From: Sphingobacterium pedocola
GTDB taxonomy: Bacteria > Bacteroidota > Bacteroidia > Sphingobacteriales > Sphingobacteriaceae
NCBI RefSeq assembly: GCF_015209965.1
Contig: NZ_MU158689.1
Location: 1,027,629 to 1,091,628, forward strand
Direction of reading: 5' to 3'
Length of the DNA: 64,000 bases
In this document: positions 19,828 to 27,524 of the stretch, piece by piece
How positions within the stretch are numbered: position 1 is the first letter of the stretch
How the letters are laid out: each line of letters starts with the position of its first letter
Position numbers and translations under genes: made by a program
Notes under the pieces: generated by a model
Seen by the model: only the letters and a program-made list of their open reading frames with translations
Told to the model about the DNA's origin: nothing
The model's database searches: none

Positions 19828-22677
19828 TTAACGTTCTAGAAGAAATTCGGAGAGGTTTTTTTCGGTCGGAATACTGAGTTTTTTGCGTAATCGGTAACGT
19901 CTTATCTCCACCCCACGTGTTGTTATATTCAGTAAAGAAGCAATCTCTTTACTCGACATATTTAGTCGCAAATAAGCACATAGTTTTAAGTCGTTAGGTA
20001 TCAATTCGGGATATTCAGCCTTTAACTTCTTAAAGAAATTTCCATGTGCTTCGTCAAAACTTTTCTCAAATAGATCCCAATCCCGGTCATCGTTATGTGC
20101 ATCATCTATGAGTTTATTTACCCTCCGAAGCTGATCAGGGTTAAGCGATCTGCCTTCCGAATCTTTTAAATTTTTGAGTTCGTCGTGCAAATTATTAAGC
20201 ATTTCATTTTTGTAGACAATATTCATCGCCGAATTGGCGAGTTCCCGGTTTTTAATATCCAATTCGTTTTGCAACTGTTGGTTTTTAAGTTTTACTAATT
20301 TCTGCTCGTTCAGTTCGGCATCACGGGCGATAGCTGCCTTCTGTTGCGCCAGTAGCCTCCTATTGATTTGAAATTGTCGTTTTTGGATCCGCTTGTTGTT
20401 CCATTGTCTTCCAAAATACGTGATCAAACCTAATGCAATGACATATAGTAATACTGCTTTCCATGATAGATACCAAGGGGCCTGGATTTCAAACGAAACT
20501 CTAGTCACTTCTGAAACAGTGCCATCTGCAGATCTTGCACGTACCTGAAACGTGTAACTTCCAAAATTTAGGTTTGTGAAGTCCCGGTAGGAAGTTTCTT
20601 CCCAATCTGACCATTTCTCAGAGTATCCGTCTAAAAAATATTGATATTGGACCGAGGAAGAGGCATACCAAGGAGAAGCGTATGCTATTCGAATATTGTT
20701 TTCCCGATTTGCGATCGATATTTGTTCATCAAGAATGGCGCTTATCCCGTCAGATATATTCCATATATGTGAGATGATCGGCTTTTTAATTTCGACTTTT
20801 GTTATAGACTGCGTATCATAAATTGCGAAGCCATTATCTAAGCCTATCAGAAATAGTTGATCTGTAATAGGTATAATGCTTTCGTAATAATTCATCATTT
20901 TGTCGCTTAGCGGGTTGAGCGAGGTGGAGTCTATCACTACTGTACCATTGGATGTAATTTCTACATGTGCAATGTGTGATTTCTTTACAAACCAATAACT
21001 ATTGGAATGGATCGGAATGATTTTATTCGAATATTTAAATGAGCCTAGCTTCTCATTGATATCGTCATGCGGTTTGAATTTTTTTACAATATCATCATAC
21101 ACATATAAGCCAGAATCTGTTGCGAAAACCAAATTATTCTCCACTTTAAAAATTCCGTGATATCTTATGTTGCTTTGCGGATCTCTCGCAATTGAATTTG
21201 TAACGCTTGTGTTTTTAAACTCATTGTAAAACTGTACCAGTTTGATTTCGTTTTCATTTCCAATCCAAAACTCGTTGCCTGATTTTTGGTTGATATATCT
21301 TATCGGTTCTTTTACCTCGTCAAATTGCTTTATAAATGCTACAGTAGGATTTCGTTGGAATAAAGCTATACCGGTATAATTACCTTGTAAAATAGAATTT
21401 GTACCGTCGATAGCCGAAAAAATCCAACCTCCAGTCACCGTTGAAATTTGATTTAATTTATCATGTTCTACTTTAAAAGTGCCGTTGTTGTGGCCGCATA
21501 TCAAATCGGATCCAATTATAGATAAAGTCCACACTTGTCCGTTTGAATTCGGTATTAGCTTAAAATTGAATGAATTATAGTCATCAGGACCTTTCCAGGG
21601 GCTCACAAAGAGCCCCTGATTCGTTCCCAAATATATTTTTCCATTATAAACAGCCGATGTATAAACAGTACCTATGCTCCCCGAAAAATCAGCGTAATAA
21701 TATAAAGCCGAATTGATTTCGATTCGGTCAATACCATTGTCTAGCCCAACCCAGATATTTTCCTGCCTGTCTTTCGTGATACTTAATACGGTATTGTTCT
21801 GAAGACCATTATGTTTATTGATATGTTGAATTAGCTCACCATTTTTGTTAATGATGAAGACACCATTCTGGATAGTACCGAAGGCATAATGCCCTCCGTG
21901 CACTTCAATGCCATTATTTAACTGAGCCTGTTTAAGATATTGATCAGCAGCGGTCTTCCAAGGTGTAATATTACCTTCTTTGTCCATTTTAAATAGTCCG
22001 TCTGTAGCGGTACCGATCAATACATGTCTTTCGTCGAAAGGGAGGATACAAAAAATATTTTTTTGTCCAAGAAGAGATTTATCTTTAACCGGTAGAAGAT
22101 TATCGCTCACCAGTTTATGTAATCCCGAAGGGATCTGTTCGAAATACAGGTCACCGTTTGTGAGATGCGGAAATAAAAAGGGTTCTCCAGATGCAGTTAT
22201 CGTTTTTATTTGATTATTTTCATACACATAACATTTTGAAAACGAATGGAAATATATTTTATCTTTTCCTATGATGATTTTCCATATTTCATCATTTTGT
22301 AAATCCGATTTATCGACGAGTCCTGAGATACTTGTGTAATGCATTCCACCATACTTTTTGCGTTCCCAAAAACCAAATTCACCCTTACCACCGGTATAAA
22401 CTTTGCCATTTGTATCTACAGACACACTGCGTACTATGGATTTTTTCTTAAGTGGGTGTAAATTCCAAAATTCACCATCAAAACTTAGTAACCCTTCTGT
22501 ATTGGCGGCATATATGATTCCTTCAGGGCTTACAGCAATACCCCAATTTTGATTGCCCGCTTTATATATGTTTTTCGCGTATTGTTTTACGTAGGGTGTC
22601 CCCGAGCGAATAATGTGTTGCGCCGATAGGGTCTGAAACAAGAATAAAAAGCAGTAGAATAGCAGAAAACGAATCAT
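19828..22677 (-). CDS. Membrane sensor-regulator: beta-propeller, Y_Y_Y domain, transmembrane helix, LuxR-type HTH
   Basis: A 949-residue protein starting at MIRFLLFYCF (22677); the ATG at 22794 adds 39 residues before the signal sequence and is unlikely. The exported part is a two-bladed-set propeller of sensor repeats (for example KDRQENIWVGLDNGIDRI), then a Y_Y_Y domain (SVQYQYFLDGYSEKWSDWEE; FGSYTFQVRARSADG), one membrane helix near residue 740, a cytoplasmic coiled coil, and a C-terminal HTH (SSKEIASLLNITTRGVEIRR). There is no histidine kinase or receiver domain, so it resembles SusR: binding of sugar outside would act directly on the DNA-binding part inside. It lies upstream of susC in the same orientation and is the likely activator of the locus. 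Confidence 0.88.
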   Translation of the reverse strand: MIRFLLFYCFLFLFQTLSAQHIIRSGTPYVKQYAKNIYKAGNQNWGIAVSPEGIIYAANTEGLLSFDGEFWNLHPLKKKSIVRSVSVDTNGKVYTGGKGEFGFWERKKYGGMHYTSISGLVDKSDLQNDEIWKIIIGKDKIYFHSFSKCYVYENNQIKTITASGEPFLFPHLTNGDLYFEQIPSGLHKLVSDNLLPVKDKSLLGQKNIFCILPFDERHVLIGTATDGLFKMDKEGNITPWKTAADQYLKQAQLNNGIEVHGGHYAFGTIQNGVFIINKNGELIQHINKHNGLQNNTVLSITKDRQENIWVGLDNGIDRIEINSALYYYADFSGSIGTVYTSAVYNGKIYLGTNQGLFVSPWKGPDDYNSFNFKLIPNSNGQVWTLSIIGSDLICGHNNGTFKVEHDKLNQISTVTGGWIFSAIDGTNSILQGNYTGIALFQRNPTVAFIKQFDEVKEPIRYINQKSGNEFWIGNENEIKLVQFYNEFKNTSVTNSIARDPQSNIRYHGIFKVENNLVFATDSGLYVYDDIVKKFKPHDDINEKLGSFKYSNKIIPIHSNSYWFVKKSHIAHVEITSNGTVVIDSTSLNPLSDKMMNYYESIIPITDQLFLIGLDNGFAIYDTQSITKVEIKKPIISHIWNISDGISAILDEQISIANRENNIRIAYASPWYASSSVQYQYFLDGYSEKWSDWEETSYRDFTNLNFGSYTFQVRARSADGTVSEVTRVSFEIQAPWYLSWKAVLLYVIALGLITYFGRQWNNKRIQKRQFQINRRLLAQQKAAIARDAELNEQKLVKLKNQQLQNELDIKNRELANSAMNIVYKNEMLNNLHDELKNLKDSEGRSLNPDQLRRVNKLIDDAHNDDRDWDLFEKSFDEAHGNFFKKLKAEYPELIPNDLKLCAYLRLNMSSKEIASLLNITTRGVEIRRYRLRKKLSIPTEKNLSEFLLER

Positions 22678-22805
22678 ATATAATGTTAGACTTCTAAAAA
22701 GTATAAAGTTATCTAATATAATCCGAACTTTTATTTTTGCATATAAAACCAAAATACGTCTAGTTTTTTTTGCACCAGGTGTTCGCGAATACAACGCATT
22801 TTATC

Positions 22806-22813
22806 TAAGTTTG
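22806..22813 (+). promoter_or_regulatory. -7 promoter box abutting the ispE start codon
   Basis: TAAGTTTG (a perfect TAnnTTTG) ends 5 bases before the ATG of ispE. A start of transcription a few bases after such a box would coincide with the ATG, giving a leaderless mRNA. A second matching box, TATTTTTG at 22732-22739, could give a transcript with a leader. Confidence 0.6.
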
Positions 22814-22817
22814 ATTT

Positions 22818-23627
22818 ATGCTTTCATTTGCCAACGCTAAAATTAATTTAGGTCTTCTTGTTACTGAAAAAAGAGAAGATGGATATCACAATATTGAAAC
22901 CGTTTTTTATCCGGTAAAGTTGTACGATGTCGTTGAAATTACGGAGTCAGATACCTTTTCTTTTCGATCGGAGGGGCTATCTATACCACAAGAGGGTATT
23001 AATCTTTGCGAAAAGGCTTATAAATTGCTAGGTGCCGATTTTGACCTTAAGCCAGTTTCCATTCATTTATTGAAGAATATCCCTATTGGAGCCGGTTTGG
23101 GTGGCGGATCCTCCGACGCGGCTCAGGTATTGATTTTACTGAATCAGTTAAACGAATTAAATTTAACAACAGCGCAGCTGCAGACCTACGGGGCAATACT
23201 GGGCGCCGATTGTCCATTTTTTATTGAAAACACGCCTGTTTTTGCCAGCGGAACGGGAACAACGTTTGCGCCGATAACATTAGATCTTTCAAAATATCGT
23301 ATCGTCATTGTCAAACCCGATATTCACATATCAACGGCCGAAGCCTATCAGCGTATTACACCGCAGACGCCGATAATAAATATTCAGCGTGTTGTCCGTT
23401 TACCCATCCAGGAATGGAAATATCATTTAACGAATGATTTTGAATTGGGCCTGTTTCAACAGTATCCTTTGATCGAAAAAGTAAAGCATAAACTTTATGA
23501 AAAGGGTGCGCTGTACGCTTCAATGTCTGGCTCAGGATCCGCGGTATTCGGTATTTTCGAACAGGAAGAAGTAGACTTATCAGAGTTGGAAACCTTAGGT
23601 AAAATCTATTACCCGGTAGACTTATAA
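22818..23627 (+). CDS. ispE: 4-diphosphocytidyl-2-C-methyl-D-erythritol kinase
   Basis: A 269-residue GHMP kinase that phosphorylates CDP-methylerythritol in the MEP route to isoprenoids. The N-terminus FANAKINLGL and DGYHNIETVF bind substrate, PIGAGLGGGSSDAA (about 89-102) is the ATP phosphate loop, LGADCPFFI contains the catalytic-aspartate region and YASMSGSGSAVFGIF is motif III. Length is normal. It is divergent from the glucan regulator and followed by a long gene-poor stretch, so it is probably monocistronic. Confidence 0.97.
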   Translation: MLSFANAKINLGLLVTEKREDGYHNIETVFYPVKLYDVVEITESDTFSFRSEGLSIPQEGINLCEKAYKLLGADFDLKPVSIHLLKNIPIGAGLGGGSSDAAQVLILLNQLNELNLTTAQLQTYGAILGADCPFFIENTPVFASGTGTTFAPITLDLSKYRIVIVKPDIHISTAEAYQRITPQTPIINIQRVVRLPIQEWKYHLTNDFELGLFQQYPLIEKVKHKLYEKGALYASMSGSGSAVFGIFEQEEVDLSELETLGKIYYPVDL

Positions 23628-24365
23628 AAAAGCTTGATACACTCGTTTACGTCTAGCAAAGCTTTTCTCCCAGTTTCTTGGAAACACTGGTTGTTGCTTA
23701 GATCAGGGTTGAAATAAGAAGTTGCCTGTTGGGAATTTCGAACAGCTACTCATTCCGGTACAATAGCATTGTAAGAATTTGCACCCGGAATTTCGTTATA
23801 GGAAAATGGTTCAATTTTGCATATATACATCACCTTGAACAGGTTATAGTCTATCACGAACAGACTTTAGTTTGCCGTAATGTGTGTTGTCTTTACCGTA
23901 AACTATACATACATTGTCGATTTGTGCGCATACATCAGCAAAAATGGACTGGACAGCCTAAGATGTACACGCTTATCCCTCCCAATCTTTACGTGATGTA
24001 GGGCGTTTACGTAAGTAATTTGGCAATGCATACACACTATGCGTCATATGCTACATACATTGCAGCTTACACACCGTACAGTGCGGACGTTGTATATCTG
24101 TCTGGAGCGATGTATATCCTGTATAGGGTGCACATAGGGCTATAATCGCTGAATTCGTACGTACGCAGTACAGCTTAACAACACAATAATCTTCGTTTAC
24201 AGCAACTGAGCAGCGATCCCGATGAAATTCGCTAATTTCGCACGACATGGAGGGGTAACAGGTACATGTTTGCGGATGTTACTTTTAACGAAAGAATAGT
24301 TCAAGATCTCTTTAGTTTGTGCTTAAATACGAGCAGGCAGTTTCAAGCATCACATTTTCTTAATC

Positions 24366-24390
24366 AAAAAAGCCTGCACTCCTGCAGACC
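24366..24390 (-). terminator. Intrinsic terminator behind the NTF2-like remnant
   Basis: Read on the minus strand, GTCTGCA and TGCAGGC form a 7-bp stem (one G-U pair) with a GGAG loop, followed by six T. It lies 28 bases after the remnant's stop codon, which supports that the remnant is the true end of a former gene. Confidence 0.65.
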
Positions 24391-24417
24391 TCAGATAAGA
24401 AACAAAACTACTCAGTT

Positions 24418-24543
24418 TTAAGGATATGTCGTTATCATTTTACTTACCTGCCAGCCGTCTTTTGTCCGGCAAAGCGTGATATGGTCTACACGGGTAAAGT
24501 CAGCAAATTCCATAGTAGCTTTAGCTACGCACTTTGTTGCAGG
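24418..24543 (-). pseudogene. C-terminal remnant of an NTF2-like / lumazine-binding family protein
   Basis: Forty-one codons on the minus strand read KATMEFADFTRVDHITLC, then TKDGWQVSKMITTYP and a stop. This matches the end of small NTF2-like proteins of the putative lumazine-binding group (hydrophobic strand, D-h-LTL strand, then DGWxV and a final strand). The frame is blocked by a TAA directly upstream at about 24544, so roughly two thirds of a normal 120-150-residue protein is missing. A terminator follows the stop. It is inferred to be a gene cut by deletion; the family call is from motif recognition only. Confidence 0.5.
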
Positions 24544-24657
24544 TTAATGAATTTTTAGGTTATGCTACAGGATCGGCAATTTGGTTACATTTCATAAATA
24601 TTCTACTTTAGTCTACAATACTTTGACTAGCTTTAATTTCCGGTTAAGACATCTCCA

Positions 24658-24689
24658 GCTAGCTCGAGCTAGCGCCGGAATGTTTCCGG
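24658..24689. repeat. Back-to-back palindromes
   Basis: GCTAGCTCGAGCTAGC (24658-24673) is a perfect 16-bp palindrome. It is followed by CCGGAATGTTTCCGG (24675-24689), a 6-bp inverted repeat with a 3-nt centre, and by GCCGGC at 24696-24701. They lie directly at the broken upstream end of the FecR-like fragment. Confidence 0.7.
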
Positions 24690-24959
24690 TGCTTTGCCGG
24701 CAGCGACACGATGATCTACCGGTCTAATGGGGATATTAAAGAGGAGCTTGCTTGGACCAAGGTGTCACATAGCTATAAAGAAGCATCCCTAAGGACTTTT
24801 GTAGCCCAGATGAGTAGATGGCACGGTTTTACAGTAAAGGACATGAACTGCATACCCAAAGACGGACGAATTAATGCATCGATTTGTTACAAAAGTTCGA
24901 ATGAAGAGGTGTTTGCCGCGATCCGCAAGGCCGGCATCACCCTCTCGCTGCACAGGTAA
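24663..24959 (+). pseudogene. C-terminal fragment of a FecR-family anti-sigma factor
   Basis: The frame is open only from about 24663 to the TAA at 24957-24959; the first ATG is at 24711 (82 residues). The text LAWTKVSHSYKEASLRTFVA and QMSRWHGFTVKDMNCIPKDG, then NEEVFAAIRKAGITLSL, fits the C-terminal domain of FecR-like proteins (DUF4974: LAW start, RWYG-like turn, IP, EV-x4-R-x-GI end). A full FecR has about 300-400 residues with an N-terminal cytoplasmic part and a membrane helix; these are absent. No FecI sigma factor or STN-type SusC gene is nearby. The fragment is therefore read as a remnant whose upstream end was lost at the palindrome cluster. Confidence 0.62.
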
Positions 24960-24987
24960 TTTAGTTCGTTATTTTTTGGCGCGAAAA

Positions 24988-25344
24988 GGATACTACTTTG
25001 GGGGAACTGTGGATCCTTCTAGGGTAAAAGAGGATGCCTTCCTCCCAAAAGTGAATGTGTTTGTTCGAAAAGGGTACCCTTTTGGTCCAACTGTGAACCC
25101 TTTTGATCCAAAGTGGTATCCTTCCGTTCCAACTTTGAACCCTTTTGGTTTAAAGTGGTATTCTTCTGGTTCAGCTGTAAACCCTTCTTATACAAAGTGA
25201 TACCATTCTGTTTAAACTATAAATCCTTTTGGTCCAAAGTGGCATCCTTCTGTTCCAGCTGTGAACGCTCTTCGTCCAAAGTAATATCCTTTTGGTCCAA
25301 TTGTGAACCCATTTTTTCAAAAGGTGTACCCTTTTACCCGAAAA
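24988..25344. repeat. Tandem array, 17 degenerate units of exactly 21 bp
   Basis: Seventeen consecutive 21-bp units align without any insertion or deletion. The best-kept unit is near GTGAACCCTTTTGGTCCAAA plus one base. From unit 5 to 14 two variants alternate, one starting TGGTAT/GGGTAC and ending CCAACT, the other starting GTGAAC and ending CAAAG, so the higher-order period is 42 bp. In the plus frame the units translate as V-N-P-F-G-P-K and W-Y-P-S-V-P-T types, but stops occur in units 11 (two) and 15, and no gene start is seen. There are no spacers of CRISPR type. Function unknown. Confidence 0.85.
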
Positions 25345-25421
25345 TGCACTAAAATCGTTTGAACTGGACACGTAAAAACGATCATTCAACAAATTTCTTA
25401 ACTACTGTATTTATTCGCCTG

Positions 25422-25466
25422 AGATCACTAACTTCGTAATAGTTAGTAAAACAAAAGAAGTGATCT
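25422..25466 (+). promoter_or_regulatory. Hairpin leader directly before the metal-ATPase start codon
   Basis: AGATCACT (25422-25429) pairs with AGTGATCT (25459-25466), and inside it ACTAACT (25427-25433) pairs with AGTTAGT (25441-25447). The outer stem ends at the base before the ATG and would cover AAAAGAAG, the only purine-rich ribosome-site candidate. The two stems share bases, so they may alternate. It could be an operator on DNA or a translation switch on RNA. Confidence 0.55.
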
Positions 25467-27470
25467 ATGCAGCATAAACATAATTATATTGATGGCGTAT
25501 GTACAATTTGTAGTCAAACCGCAAAAGTATATGCCAACGCCGATAATGACTGCTTTTCACATACGCACGGCCACGGTGATCAGGATCATCAGCATTCCGA
25601 ATCCCGAGGCACATTTTATCTCTTTGTTCCGGCTATTATCAGTTTAGTACTTCTGCTTCTCGGTATAAGTTTAGATCATTATATTACACAGTCTTGGTTT
25701 AACGGCACAACGCGTTTTATAGGATATCTGATTGCCTACATCCCTGTAGGCCTACCTGTTCTTAAAGAAGCCGCAGTCAGTATATCCAAAGGAAACTTTT
25801 TTTCTGAATTCTTTTTAATGGGTATTGCCACTTTAGGTGCTTTTGCGATCAATGAGTATCCAGAGGGAGTTGCGGTGATGTTATTTTACACGGTAGGTGA
25901 AAATTTCCAAACCTTGGCGGTTAAACGTGCTAAAGCTAATATTAAAATGTTGTTGGATCAACGTCCCGATGAAGCAACAGTCTATCGAGATGGCGATTGG
26001 AGGAAAGTAAAAGCAGCCGAAGTAAGCGTAGGGGACAGGGTTCAGGTTAAACCGGGGGAGAAGTTGGGATTGGATGGCATTTTGCGCAGTGATAAAGGTA
26101 CTTTTAACACCGCAGCGTTAACCGGAGAAAGCAAGCCAGATGGAAAGAATAAGGGAGATGTGGTGCTTGCGGGAATGATTAATCAGCATACTGTCGTTGA
26201 AATGGAAGTAACTACGGCATACGAGGATAGTAAACTTAGCAAGATCCTTCAATTAACGCAGGACGCCTCTTCTCAAAAGGCACCAACTGAATTGTTTATT
26301 TCAAAATTTGCCAAAATATACACGCCTATTGTTGTATTTTTAGCGATAGGGATCACCTTCTTTCCCTTTCTTTTTGTAGATGATTATGTATTTCGGGATT
26401 GGCTATATAGGGCGTTGGTATTTTTGGTGATATCATGCCCGTGTGCGCTTGTTATCTCTATTCCATTGGGATATTTTGGTGGAATAGGAGCTGCCAGCAA
26501 AAATGGAATTTTGATTAAAGGAGGAAATTTTTTAGATGTATTGGCTTCTTTAAAACATGTCGTGATGGATAAAACCGGTACGATGACTGAAGGCGTATTT
26601 GATGTTCAAGATGTGCAGTTCGATGATGTGATTGATCGCGACAAAATTTTAAGTTATGTAAATGTACTGGAGTCATATAGTACACATCCCGTTGCGACAG
26701 CTATCCACAACTATGTGGGGGAAATAGATAAAAGTATTCACATAGCGCATGTAGAAGAGATAGCCGGCCATGGTCTCAAAGGTATAGTCGAAAATAAAGT
26801 ATTATTAGTCGGTAATTTTAAACTGTTGGATAGTGCACAGATTAAATATGATACAGATCTTAATGCTATTGTCCACACCGCAATAGCTGTTGCTTTCGAC
26901 GGTACGTATATCGGATATATCACGATCGCTGATCAAATTAAACGGGATGCCAAAGAAACCATCGATCGCTTGCACGATATGCAATTACGCGTTACGATGC
27001 TCAGTGGCGACAAATCATCAGTAGTTAGTCATGTTGCCGAAGAATTGGGTATCGATCGGGCATTTGGGGATCTCCTTCCGGAGGATAAAGTAAATAGATT
27101 TAAAGAAATACAGCAAGATAGCGGTAAAATAGCGTTCGTGGGAGATGGGATTAATGATGCGCCGGTAGTCGCATTAAGCGATGTAGGTATCGCTATGGGC
27201 GGGTTGGGATCGGATGCCACTATCGAGACGGCAGATGTCGTTATTCAAGATGATCGCCCTATTAAAATTCCACTTGCTATCCATATCGGAAAAAAAACAA
27301 AACAGATCGTTTGGCAGAATATTTCGTTCGCTTTTGGTGTGAAAATTATAGTCTTAATTTTAGGCGCAGGCGGATTAGCTACGATGTGGGAAGCGGTCTT
27401 TGCAGATGTAGGGGTTGCATTATTAGCAATTTTTAATGCCATACGCATTCAACATATTAAATTAACATAA
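25467..27470 (+). CDS. P1B-type heavy-metal ATPase (Zn2+/Cd2+/Pb2+ class)
   Basis: A 667-residue metal-exporting P-type ATPase. The N-terminus has no HMA ferredoxin-like domain; instead there is a CTIC pair (Cys12, Cys15) and a His-rich stretch (residues 32-43, SHTHGHGDQDHQ) as metal-binding tail. Motifs in order: TGES (219-222, actuator), SCPCAL (Cys324, Cys326, transport site), DKTGT with phosphorylated Asp368, STHPVATA (nucleotide-binding HP) and GDGINDAP. The CPC motif with the Gly/Pro-rich C-terminal helices fits the zinc/cadmium/lead group. It stands alone between the remnant region and the convergent glycosidase. The leader carries alternative hairpins that may respond to metal indirectly. 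Confidence 0.95.
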   Translation: MQHKHNYIDGVCTICSQTAKVYANADNDCFSHTHGHGDQDHQHSESRGTFYLFVPAIISLVLLLLGISLDHYITQSWFNGTTRFIGYLIAYIPVGLPVLKEAAVSISKGNFFSEFFLMGIATLGAFAINEYPEGVAVMLFYTVGENFQTLAVKRAKANIKMLLDQRPDEATVYRDGDWRKVKAAEVSVGDRVQVKPGEKLGLDGILRSDKGTFNTAALTGESKPDGKNKGDVVLAGMINQHTVVEMEVTTAYEDSKLSKILQLTQDASSQKAPTELFISKFAKIYTPIVVFLAIGITFFPFLFVDDYVFRDWLYRALVFLVISCPCALVISIPLGYFGGIGAASKNGILIKGGNFLDVLASLKHVVMDKTGTMTEGVFDVQDVQFDDVIDRDKILSYVNVLESYSTHPVATAIHNYVGEIDKSIHIAHVEEIAGHGLKGIVENKVLLVGNFKLLDSAQIKYDTDLNAIVHTAIAVAFDGTYIGYITIADQIKRDAKETIDRLHDMQLRVTMLSGDKSSVVSHVAEELGIDRAFGDLLPEDKVNRFKEIQQDSGKIAFVGDGINDAPVVALSDVGIAMGGLGSDATIETADVVIQDDRPIKIPLAIHIGKKTKQIVWQNISFAFGVKIIVLILGAGGLATMWEAVFADVGVALLAIFNAIRIQHIKLT

Positions 27471-27524
27471 GGAGAAGCCATGGAGGCTTTCTTCGAGTAT
27501 TACATGATCACACTCACAGCTAAT

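Larger units (their letters stand above)
23628..25466. other. 1.8-kb gene-poor region with remnants, palindromes and a tandem array
   Basis: No intact gene is supported here. From 23628 to about 24360 the sequence is rich in TACAT/ATACA and GTTTACG motifs and has no recognizable protein in any frame. 24366-24543 holds a terminator and the end of an NTF2/lumazine-like gene on the minus strand. 24658-24689 is a dense palindrome cluster. 24663-24959 encodes the end of a FecR-like protein. 24988-25344 is a 21-bp-period tandem array. 25422-25466 is the hairpin leader of the metal ATPase. The mix of fragments in both orientations points to past insertion and decay. Confidence 0.7.

Noticed and set aside
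23729..24001. 90-codon plus-strand frame
   Set aside because: Composition (many Tyr, Cys, His, Arg and Ile) is unlike neighbouring proteins, no domain is recognizable, and the region is crossed by short repeated words.
24051..24248. 65-codon minus-strand frame
   Set aside because: Cysteine-rich random-looking text without family resemblance or start signal.
24874..25200. 108-codon frame across the tandem array
   Set aside because: It starts inside the FecR-like fragment in another frame and stops in the middle of the array.
24988..25344. Possible CRISPR array
   Set aside because: Units follow each other directly with a 21-bp period and no unique spacers, and no cas gene is present.
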